From NCBI GenBank assembly GCA_900313295.1, contig OMQS01000186.1, positions 1-7,735 on the forward strand: 7,735 bases of DNA, in the 5' to 3' direction. The DNA is from an uncultured Eubacteriales bacterium. GTDB taxonomy: Bacteria; Bacillota; Clostridia; Oscillospirales; Oscillospiraceae. Made by a program: the position numbers and the translations under genes. The notes beneath the pieces are model-generated. The model saw only the letters and a program-made list of their open reading frames with translations, was not told the origin of the DNA and did not search any database. This document shows, in pieces, positions 1 through 5,684 of this stretch; position 1 is the first letter of the stretch; every line of letters begins with the position of its first letter.

Positions 1-13
1 AAATCGCTTTTAC

Positions 14-20
14 AAAGGAG
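14..20 (+). promoter_or_regulatory. Ribosome binding site of cstA
   Basis: AAAGGAG lies 9 bases before the GTG at 30-32. It fixes this GTG as the start codon, because the next in-frame Met (residue 47) has no such site and would remove the first membrane segment. No promoter is visible, since only 29 bases of upstream sequence are in the window. Confidence 0.8.
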
Positions 21-29
21 TGTGTTTTT

Positions 30-1529
30 GTGGCAACATTTATTATCGGCCTGGTCATCCTGATAGGCGGCGCTGCACTGTACGGACGCTTCTGCGAAAA
101 GGTGTTCGGTCCTGATGATCGCAAGACCCCCGCCTATACCAAAGAAGACGGCGTGGACTATGTTCCCATGCGCGGCTGGAAAAACAGCCTGATCAACCTC
201 CTGAACATTGCCGGCACCGGCCCCATCATCGGGCCGATCCAGGGCATTCTGTTCGGGCCCATCGCTTTTCTGACCATTCCCATCGGCAACATCATCGGCG
301 GCGCCATGCACGACTACTTCTCCGGCATGATCTGCCTGCGTGACGGCGGCACTCAGATGCCGGAAATGATCCGCCGCTACTCCACCAAGGGCATTTACAA
401 GTTCTACAACATATTCGTTTGCATCATGCTGCTGCTGGTGGGTGCCGTGTTTATCTACACCCCCGGCGACATTGCCGCCACCCAACTCTTCGGCTTCACC
501 GGCAAGCCCGACGACATTTCCACATGGATCATCTACGGCGCGATCTTCCTGTATTACCTCATCGCGACCGTGTTCCCCATTGATGCCATCATCGGCAAGG
601 TTTACCCCATCTTCGGCGGTATCCTGCTGTTCTCCGCCATCGGCGTGTTCATCGGCATCTTTGTCAAGGGTTTCCCCCTGCTGAACATCTGGGACGACTG
701 GTCTTCCCCCGTTCTGGCTTTGGGCGACAAGACCTTCACCTACGCAAACTACTTCCAGACCGGCCACTTCCTGCCTATCTTCTTTGTGACGGTGGCCTGC
801 GGCATCCTCTCCGGCTTCCACTCCACCCAGACGGCCATCATCTCCCGCACCATGAAGAGCGAGCGGCAGGGCCGCAACACCTTCTATAACATGATGGTGC
901 TGGAGGGCTTCATCGCCATGGTTTGGGCTGCCGGCGCTATGGGCGTTTACAACCTGGCTCTGCAGGAGCCGAATGCCTCTCTGGCTACCGGCACTGTGGG
1001 CGTGGTGTGCAAGTACCTGCTGGGTCATGTGGGCGGCATCATCGCTCTGCTGGGCGTCATCGTCCTGCCCATTACCTCCGGCGATACGGCTCTGCGCGCC
1101 CTGCGTCTGAGCCTGTCCGAAACGCTGCACATTGACCAGTCCACCAACGGCAAGCGCATCAAGCTGGCTCTGCCTATCTTCGCGCTGGTCATCGCCATTC
1201 TGGTGTTCGCCAAGATCAATAGCAACGGCTTCATGATCCTGTGGCGCTACTTCGCCTGGGCTAACCAGACCCTGTCGCTGTTCGCCTTCCTGTGCATTAC
1301 GGCCTGGATGTTTGAAAACGGCAAGGGTAAATGGGCCTGGATGCCCATGATCCCCGGCGGCTTCTACACCTTCATCTGCGTCACCTATATTGCCAACGCC
1401 TCCATCGGCTTCAATATCCCCTGGACCATCGCCTACATCATCGGCGTGACGTGCGCCGTGGCCTATGTGGTGGCCTGCTGCGTGTACGGCAAGAAGCGTG
1501 CGGCCAAGAAGCTGTCGCTGAACAACTGA
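30..1529 (+). CDS. cstA: CstA-family transporter (carbon starvation protein; pyruvate/peptide uptake)
   Basis: Integral membrane protein of the CstA family (499 residues, GTG start, TGA stop). Family members import pyruvate or peptides, typically when preferred carbon runs out; the exact substrate here is inferred. Visible CstA hallmarks are GPIIGPIQG (about 64-72), HDYFSGM with LRDGG (94-107), GFHSTQTAIISRTM (262-275), LPITSGDTALRALR (346-359) and FAWANQTL (408-415). Hydrophobic membrane segments are seen near residues 2-19, 72-92, 125-145, 165-183, 190-212, 247-263, 288-308, 324-348, 379-395, 409-427 and 445-484. The tail is basic (KKRAAKK). The length matches the short Clostridia-type CstA proteins, not the roughly 700-residue E. 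coli proteins. The gene appears monocistronic at its 3' end, with a terminator following and a convergent gene beyond. Confidence 0.93.
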   Translation: MATFIIGLVILIGGAALYGRFCEKVFGPDDRKTPAYTKEDGVDYVPMRGWKNSLINLLNIAGTGPIIGPIQGILFGPIAFLTIPIGNIIGGAMHDYFSGMICLRDGGTQMPEMIRRYSTKGIYKFYNIFVCIMLLLVGAVFIYTPGDIAATQLFGFTGKPDDISTWIIYGAIFLYYLIATVFPIDAIIGKVYPIFGGILLFSAIGVFIGIFVKGFPLLNIWDDWSSPVLALGDKTFTYANYFQTGHFLPIFFVTVACGILSGFHSTQTAIISRTMKSERQGRNTFYNMMVLEGFIAMVWAAGAMGVYNLALQEPNASLATGTVGVVCKYLLGHVGGIIALLGVIVLPITSGDTALRALRLSLSETLHIDQSTNGKRIKLALPIFALVIAILVFAKINSNGFMILWRYFAWANQTLSLFAFLCITAWMFENGKGKWAWMPMIPGGFYTFICVTYIANASIGFNIPWTIAYIIGVTCAVAYVVACCVYGKKRAAKKLSLNN

Positions 1530-1560
1530 GCGTTTTCTCCTCAAATTTTTCCTAACGGGA

Positions 1561-1592
1561 GCAAGCCCTCCGGCAAATGCCGGAGGGCTTGC
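1561..1592 (+). terminator. First 3' hairpin after cstA (no U-tract)
   Basis: A perfect 14-bp stem (1561-1574 with 1579-1592) closes an AAAT loop. It is followed by CCTGCGTG rather than a T-run, so on its own it is a weak intrinsic terminator. It may act with the hairpin at 1603-1640 or protect the mRNA 3' end. Its sequence is related to that second hairpin. Confidence 0.6.
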
Positions 1593-1602
1593 CCTGCGTG
1601 TG

Positions 1603-1650
1603 AAAGCAGACCCTCCGCAACATGGCGGAGGGTCTGCTTTTTATTATTTT
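1603..1650 (+). terminator. Intrinsic terminator of cstA
   Basis: A perfect 16-bp stem (1603-1618 with 1625-1640) closes the loop AACATG. The T-rich tail 1638-1650 (TTTTTATTATTTT) makes it a canonical rho-independent terminator for rightward transcription. The tail reaches the stop codon of the convergent VWA gene (1649-1651). Read leftward, the hairpin ends in only three U, so it would be weak for the opposing operon. Confidence 0.88.
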
Positions 1651-3355
1651 ACATCTGCCGGATTTGACGGCAGAGAAGGCGGCTCACGGCGTCGGCAAAC
1701 CAGCCCACCGACGGGATGCGTTCCATGGCCTGTCCGTATATTTTTCGGGCAGCGGGCAGCTCGCCGTCGCTGCCGGTGAAAATGCACACGGGGCGTATCC
1801 CCTGACGGCGCAGCTGCCCCGCCTCGGCGGCGGTGTCATCCACGCCGCGCTTGCCGCTGTAGCTGTACCCGCCCAGAGGCAGGGCGCCGATGGGAATGCG
1901 CTGGTCGTCATTGGGGCTGGCGTCGGACAGGATCAGCAGCAAACGGTTTTGGCTCTGCGCCCGACGCATGAGCCACGCCGCCGCCCGCAGCGCCAAACCG
2001 TCGCGGTTCCAGCCGACGGAAACATAGTCGAAGACCCGCTCGTTTTCCTCCGGCCTGTCATATTCCCGAAGCACACGCAGCACCGTGCAGCCGCTGACGG
2101 AGCAGAAGGCCATGACCCGCACGGGGATGGCGCAGCGGGTGAGGCTCTCCACCAGAATATAGGCCTGAGATGCCAGCTTCTCCTGCTGGCGGCTTTGGGA
2201 TGCAGAGCCGTCCAGCAGAATGTCCACAGACAGATCCCCCAACCGGCTGTCACTGCGGCGGGTGAAGATCCGCTGCTCCCCCAGCGCCGCCGCACGCCAC
2301 GCCGCCTCGCTCCGCAGCTTGCCCGTTCGTCCGGAAAGCTCCTCCTCGTCCTGCCGAAGCAGGAGGGCGTTTTGCAGTTTTTGCGTGAGCTGAGCAATAG
2401 TCAGGCGATTGCGAGCCAAATTTGCCTGATAGTACGCCCGATTCTTCTCCCGCTGGCGGCGAAAACTCTCCGCATCCCACGCAGCGTCCCCGCTTATGGG
2501 GCGCTTCGGCGGGTCGCCGCGGGTGAAGTGCAGGCGGCAATTCCGATGCACGCCCGTGCACAGCTCACGCTCCGCCTCCGCAAGCCGGACGGGGGTGAGC
2601 ATGGAGGCGCCGAAGCAGTCCTCCACATAGCGGCGCAGAATAGGCTCCGGCGTTCTGCCCTGCAAAAAATTCAACAGGCGCAGGGCCTTTCCTTCTCCTC
2701 CGCCGCTTTCACCCAAACCGCCGCGTCCCAGCGCCCGCAGGGCATTGGGGCGGAGAAGGCGGACACCGCCGCCCTTTCCCACGATGCTGCGCCCGGCAAA
2801 GGCCGCCCACTGGCGGTCGGTGACGCTGCGGCGGGCGCGGTGAAAGAACCGAAACAGCAGCTCCTCCGTGCGGTTGACAATCTCCTGCTCCGTCCACGCC
2901 GGCGAAAACGCCAGCGCCGCAAGCAGCTCCCGCAACCGGAGATCCTCCGGCGTCTGTCCCAGTATGTTCTCCGCCCAGACAGCGCGCAGGGCGGCTCCGC
3001 CCTTTCGGGGATCGCCGCCGCATGGCTGCGCGGCAAGGCGCCGGAGATATGCCAGACGCAGCGGCTCCAGAGCCGGACGCTGCTCTGCGCTGCGGGCAAA
3101 CACGGCATGCTCCAGACCCAGCCAGAAAATATCCGTATACAGCGCCCCCTCAGGCTGCTGCTCAAACCGGTGGAGCATGGGCTGAAAGTGCGAAAAGTCA
3201 TAGCAGCCATAGGCCAGCCCCATGACCGTGTTCCAATACAGCTCGGCCTCGCCTTCCCCGTCAAAGACTGCCTGACGGGGCTGGAGATCATAGCGGCCGG
3301 CGCCGTTCCAGATCTGATTATAGGCGCGGCGCTCCTGCAATTCCTCCCGATCCAT
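1649..3355 (-). CDS. VWA/MIDAS-domain protein, partner of the adjacent MoxR AAA+ ATPase (NorD/CobT-like)
   Basis: Predicted cytosolic protein of 568 residues with a C-terminal von Willebrand A domain. The MIDAS metal site is visible as DGSAS at 382-386 (DxSxS), preceded by the hydrophobic strand LSVDILL; NRDG at 450-453 and LLLILSDASPND at 472-483 are further VWA core elements. The N-terminal 370 residues are mostly helical, with Arg-rich stretches and no membrane segments, as in NorD/CobT-like proteins. The start is the ATG at 3353-3355: it lies 2 bases after the stop of the ATPase gene behind GGAGAG, and the frame open further upstream overlaps the ATPase gene and reads as low-quality Arg/Gly/Ala-rich sequence. 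In known MoxR-VWA pairs (NorQ-NorD, CbbQ-CbbO) the VWA protein links the ATPase to its client. No client is seen here, so the target is unknown. Confidence 0.88.
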   Translation of the reverse strand: MDREELQERRAYNQIWNGAGRYDLQPRQAVFDGEGEAELYWNTVMGLAYGCYDFSHFQPMLHRFEQQPEGALYTDIFWLGLEHAVFARSAEQRPALEPLRLAYLRRLAAQPCGGDPRKGGAALRAVWAENILGQTPEDLRLRELLAALAFSPAWTEQEIVNRTEELLFRFFHRARRSVTDRQWAAFAGRSIVGKGGGVRLLRPNALRALGRGGLGESGGGEGKALRLLNFLQGRTPEPILRRYVEDCFGASMLTPVRLAEAERELCTGVHRNCRLHFTRGDPPKRPISGDAAWDAESFRRQREKNRAYYQANLARNRLTIAQLTQKLQNALLLRQDEEELSGRTGKLRSEAAWRAAALGEQRIFTRRSDSRLGDLSVDILLDGSASQSRQQEKLASQAYILVESLTRCAIPVRVMAFCSVSGCTVLRVLREYDRPEENERVFDYVSVGWNRDGLALRAAAWLMRRAQSQNRLLLILSDASPNDDQRIPIGALPLGGYSYSGKRGVDDTAAEAGQLRRQGIRPVCIFTGSDGELPAARKIYGQAMERIPSVGWFADAVSRLLCRQIRQM

Positions 3356-3357
3356 GG

Positions 3358-4278
3358 TTACTCTCCGAAAAGCTGGAAGCGGTCGGCGCTCTCCGGTATC
3401 CGCGCCCAGACCGTGTCCGCCGCCAGCTGCTGCTCGAAAGGCTCGAAGACCTTGTTGATGACGCCCAGACGCAGCGCCTGACCGGCGCAGATGCCCTTTT
3501 CCATCAGGTGCAGCGCCGCAAGCAGGCCGCGCAGATCCAGCGACTTGGTGGAAATTTCGCCGCTGTCGCATTTCTGCCGCAGGTCATGGAACAGGGCGGC
3601 AAACTGCTCCGCCCACTGCTCTTTCAGCGCGGGGAAGCTGCGGCGCAGGAGCTTTTTCAGATTTTCATCGGAAATAATGGGCATGTCCACCACCACAAAG
3701 CGGGACACCAGCGCCTCGTTCAGCTCACGGGTGCCGGCGTAGCCATAGTTCATGGTGCCGATGAAGCGGGTGGCCTCGTCCAACCGGATGCGGTCATAGC
3801 CCGACACCTCGATGACGCGGCGGTGATCCAGCGTAGCATGGAGCACGGCAAGCGCCTCGCTTTTGGCCATGTTCACCTCGTCCAGCACGCCGAAGCCGCC
3901 CAGACGGGCGCAGCGGCTCACAGGCCCTTCCCGAAACTCCACCTGTCCGTCCTTCAACGTATCGGCGCCGATGAGCGCGGCGGCATCCACGTTCACATAC
4001 ATGGAAACATCCCACACCGGACGGCCGAACACCGCCGCCAGATTCTCCGCCAGCACGTTTTTGCCGGTGGCCTTGGGGCCGGCCAAGAGCAGATGCTCCC
4101 CACACAGCAGCGCAGCCGCCGCGCTCTCCCAGATCTCCCGTCCATAATACAGATAGCGGGGCTGGGGGACGCGCTCCGCCGCCTCCTGCGGCGCCGGATG
4201 CGTCTCACGGTACCGCCGGATCTCCTCCAGCAGCGACGCATCCACGCCTTCCGCCTGTAACTCCTTAAAAATGTCCAT
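3358..4278 (-). CDS. MoxR-family AAA+ ATPase (NorQ/CbbQ-like)
   Basis: A 306-residue AAA+ ATPase of the MoxR branch, likely a cytosolic hexameric chaperone that uses ATP to remodel or activate a client together with the VWA protein encoded next. A helical N-terminus (1-40) precedes the ATPase core: Walker A GPKATGKN (67-74), Walker B VLDEVN (131-136), sensor-1 Asn in IGTMN (173-177), GTRELNEALVSRF (182-194) with an arginine-finger candidate at R193, and a C-terminal lid around 245-280. The Walker A motif ends in Lys-Asn instead of the usual Lys-Ser/Thr. The start ATG (4276-4278) has GGGGAGG 7 bases upstream. It is the first gene of a two-gene operon. A nucleotide-binding role is well supported; the client and phenotype cannot be read from the sequence. 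Confidence 0.9.
   Translation of the reverse strand: MDIFKELQAEGVDASLLEEIRRYRETHPAPQEAAERVPQPRYLYYGREIWESAAAALLCGEHLLLAGPKATGKNVLAENLAAVFGRPVWDVSMYVNVDAAALIGADTLKDGQVEFREGPVSRCARLGGFGVLDEVNMAKSEALAVLHATLDHRRVIEVSGYDRIRLDEATRFIGTMNYGYAGTRELNEALVSRFVVVDMPIISDENLKKLLRRSFPALKEQWAEQFAALFHDLRQKCDSGEISTKSLDLRGLLAALHLMEKGICAGQALRLGVINKVFEPFEQQLAADTVWARIPESADRFQLFGE
3361..3366 (-). promoter_or_regulatory. Ribosome binding site of the VWA gene
   Basis: GGAGAG on the minus strand lies 5 bases before the ATG at 3355, within the last codons of the ATPase gene. It sets the start of the VWA gene and implies translational coupling of the pair. Confidence 0.65.
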
Positions 4279-4285
4279 ATCTGCG

Positions 4286-4344
4286 CCTCCCCGCTCTTTG
4301 ATAATGCCGTATTATATACCCGATAAGCGTAAAGATCTCGTCAA
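4286..4344 (-). promoter_or_regulatory. Putative promoter and ribosome binding site of the moxR-VWA operon
   Basis: On the minus strand a perfect TATAAT (-10) lies at 4311-4316, and the ribosome binding site GGGGAGG at 4286-4292. The best -35-like hexamer, TTGACG (4339-4344), is 22 bp away, which is too far for a standard sigma-A promoter. Either the -35 is weak or an activator helps. The -10 assignment is reasonable, the -35 is not. Confidence 0.4.
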
Positions 4345-4399
4345 AAAATTGCAAATTTTGCGGGGATCGCATCAGGTTTTTTCAAGCCGTTACCCATAG

Positions 4400-4437
4400 A
4401 AAAACCTCCGGAACAGGGGTGGTGTGACGGAGGTTTT
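4400..4437 (-). terminator. Terminator-like hairpin upstream of the moxR operon
   Basis: A 10-bp perfect stem (4401-4410 with 4428-4437) encloses a 17-base loop. Read leftward the stem is followed by a run of five T including the stem end, so it could stop transcription heading into the moxR promoter region; read rightward only the T4 inside the stem is present. The long loop makes it weaker than the cstA terminator. The core CCTCCG/CGGAGG is shared with the two hairpins after cstA. Confidence 0.5.
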
Positions 4438-4810
4438 GGGGAGAAAATTTCATTTTTATCGGGTTTATATTACCATATTTTCGGCAAAAAAACAAGTCTT
4501 GTTCTTTCGGCGCGGCGGGTGTAAGAAGTATGCACGACTACAAAAGGAGGACATGATACGGAAAATATTACGGCCATGGTGAGCTGCTTTGCCCGCGCCT
4601 ACCACACCGGCGCCAACGCCTGCCCCGTTTTCAGCGACACCACCGCCCGCACGCTCCGGTTTTGCCTTTTCAGTTTTCTTCCGTATCATACCATTTTTTA
4701 TGCACAGGCCGTCAAGAATTTCTGACACTTATGCAGACACTTTCATGAAAAAAAGCCGTCTATACGTCCAAAAAAAATCAGCAAAAGCCGAAAAAAGCGC
4801 AAAAATACCC
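4438..4810. other. Gene-poor intergenic stretch
   Basis: This AT-richer segment has no intact gene. It contains a run of short lysine-rich open codons ending in a TGA at 4554-4556 that overlaps an ATG (ATGA), a decayed methyltransferase-like fragment (4553-4660), an 11-bp inverted repeat around that fragment (4553-4563 and 4679-4689), and an A-rich tract (about 4745-4807). The tract sits directly upstream of the riboswitch promoter, where it could act as an UP element. No tRNA or CRISPR structure is seen. Confidence 0.5.
4553..4660 (+). pseudogene. Decayed 5' fragment of an LCMT-like SAM-dependent methyltransferase gene
   Basis: The frame through 4561-4660 reads ENITAMVSCFARAYHT followed by a stretch containing VFSDTTARTL. 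This resembles the N-terminus of Clostridia class I SAM methyltransferases of the leucine-carboxyl-methyltransferase type (recognised from memory, not by search). AAAAGGAGG (4542-4550) precedes an ATG at 4553, but that ATG is one base out of frame with the conserved stretch. After about 4660 the similarity ends and a TGA follows at about 4723. No SAM-binding motif remains. The likeliest reading is a gene start left after deletion of the body; a chance resemblance is possible. Confidence 0.4.
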
Positions 4811-4839
4811 TTTACTTTTTCTTTCCGGCGTTATATAAT
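4811..4839 (+). promoter_or_regulatory. Sigma-A-type promoter of the riboswitch operon
   Basis: TTTACT (-35, 4811-4816) and TATAAT (-10, 4834-4839) are separated by the optimal 17 bp. Transcription should begin near 4845-4848, immediately at the 5' edge of the c-di-GMP aptamer. The A-rich stretch upstream could contribute an UP-element effect. Position relative to the riboswitch strongly supports the call. Confidence 0.82.
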
Positions 4840-4845
4840 GCCGTC

Positions 4846-4923
4846 ATATAGGCAAAACCGTCGAAAGGCGGCGACGCAAAGTTAAGTGTCTAAGCGGAGA
4901 ACTCCGTATGATCGACTGACCGC
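4846..4923 (+). promoter_or_regulatory. c-di-GMP-I (GEMM) riboswitch aptamer
   Basis: The leader carries the GEMM-I landmarks in order. These are GGCAAAACC (4851-4859), a stem CCGTC/GGCGG capped by a GAAA tetraloop (4863-4866), the invariant GACGCAAAG (4873-4881), and a second hairpin. That hairpin bears a tetraloop receptor, CTAAG (4890-4894) opposite TATG (4907-4910), above the stem CGGA/TCCG. The 3' strand CTGACCG follows (4916-4922). By alignment with the Vibrio Vc2 aptamer, the ligand-contacting G20, A47 and C92 correspond to G4852, A4879 and C4920. One extra A lies between GGC and CC, and the P1 pairing near the predicted transcript start is short. It senses the second messenger cyclic di-GMP and controls the VTC-DUF4956-CotH operon. 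The aptamer class is confident; exact ends are approximate. Confidence 0.9.
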
Positions 4924-4954
4924 ACTCTATAGCAGAGGGCGGTCAGCTTTTTTT
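4916..4954 (+). terminator. Riboswitch expression platform: intrinsic terminator
   Basis: The left arm 4916-4928 pairs with 4934-4946 (13 positions, one A-G mismatch) around a 5-base loop and is followed by seven T (4948-4954). The left arm starts inside the aptamer 3' strand and includes C4920, the likely ligand-contacting residue. Aptamer and terminator therefore compete. Ligand binding should block the terminator, which predicts an ON switch at high c-di-GMP. The direction of control is inferred from this overlap alone. Confidence 0.88.
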
Positions 4955-4975
4955 ATGCCAAAGGGGGGAAAAGCG

Positions 4976-5671
4976 GTGAATCAGGTGCTGCGCGAAGAAA
5001 AGAAATTCCTGCTCTCGCTGCCGGAATTCATCCGACTGAGCCACCGGCTCTCTCAGGTCATGCAGGAGGATCCTCACAACGGCGTCCACGGCTACCCCAT
5101 CCGCTCCCTCTATTTCGACAGCATCGACGACCGCGATTTTCACGAGAAGGCCGCCGGCGTGGAGCTGCGGCGCAAAATTCGCCTGCGCTGCTACGATCCG
5201 GCGGCGGACTACGCCATGCTGGAAATGAAGCAGAAGCAGGGCGCCAACCAGCTCAAGCGCTCCCTGCGCTTGGCGCGGGCGGACGCAGCGCGCCTGGCGG
5301 AAGGCGACTATTCGCCTCTGCTGCGCTATCCGGAAGCCTTCGCCGCCGAGTGCTACGCCCTTATGCACAGCCACCTCTACCGCCCGAAAACCATCGTGGA
5401 GTATAACCGCAAGGCCTTCATCGCCAAGGAGAACAAGATACGCATCACCTTTGACAGCCGTATCGTGTCCACGGAGAGCTGCTTTGACCTGTTTGCCCCG
5501 CGGCTGAACATGAACCCCGTGCTGGATCCCTATGACGTGGTGCTGGAGGTCAAGTACAACGGCTTTCTGCTGAGCTATCTGCGGGAGCTGATCAACGGCG
5601 TGGACCGCAGCGAGCTTTCAGTCAGCAAATATGTGCTGGCCCGCCAGAACGGGTACCAGACCCGACTATAG
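4976..5671 (+). CDS. VTC-domain protein (polyphosphate polymerase-like)
   Basis: A 231-residue soluble protein, essentially a stand-alone VTC domain of the triphosphate-tunnel superfamily; yeast Vtc4 makes polyphosphate from ATP with this fold. The tunnel residues are present strand by strand: REEKKF (6-11), SLYFDS (44-49), KIRLRCY (67-73), LEMKQK (82-87), VEYNR (141-145), IRITFDSR (155-162), LEVKYN (190-195) and SVSKY (215-219). The basic and acidic positions are intact, so catalysis is plausible. The start is GTG 4976, behind AAGGGGGGA 5 bases upstream; the in-frame ATG 4955 abuts the terminator T-run and has no ribosome binding site, and the frame further upstream lies inside the riboswitch. 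It is the first gene of the c-di-GMP-controlled operon and ends with TAG inside the next ribosome binding site. Its partner phosphate donor or acceptor is unknown. Confidence 0.9.
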   Translation: MNQVLREEKKFLLSLPEFIRLSHRLSQVMQEDPHNGVHGYPIRSLYFDSIDDRDFHEKAAGVELRRKIRLRCYDPAADYAMLEMKQKQGANQLKRSLRLARADAARLAEGDYSPLLRYPEAFAAECYALMHSHLYRPKTIVEYNRKAFIAKENKIRITFDSRIVSTESCFDLFAPRLNMNPVLDPYDVVLEVKYNGFLLSYLRELINGVDRSELSVSKYVLARQNGYQTRL

Positions 5672-5684
5672 GAGGAACATCCCC

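Noticed and set aside
1622..3481. Long + strand open frame (about 620 codons) antisense to the VWA gene
   Set aside because: It mirrors the minus-strand gene, reads as Arg/Ala/Gln-rich sequence without domains, has no ribosome binding site and starts inside the cstA terminator. It is a GC-driven shadow.
3356..3571. N-terminal extension of the VWA gene to an upstream start at 3571
   Set aside because: The extension overlaps the ATPase gene out of frame and has no family-like sequence, while ATG 3355 has a ribosome binding site and a 2-base gap from the ATPase stop.
3508..4260. + strand open frame of 250 codons antisense to the MoxR ATPase
   Set aside because: Low-complexity His/Gln/Arg-rich translation with no start signal, opposite a clear AAA+ gene.
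4465..4728. Minus-strand 87-codon open frame in the intergenic region
   Set aside because: Gly/Ala-rich translation without a ribosome binding site or recognisable motif; it overlaps the methyltransferase-like fragment.
4886..4975. Upstream starts (GTG 4886, ATG 4955) for the VTC gene
   Set aside because: The first lies within the riboswitch aptamer and the second directly abuts the terminator T-run with no ribosome binding site. GTG 4976 has a good site and matches the VTC N-terminus.
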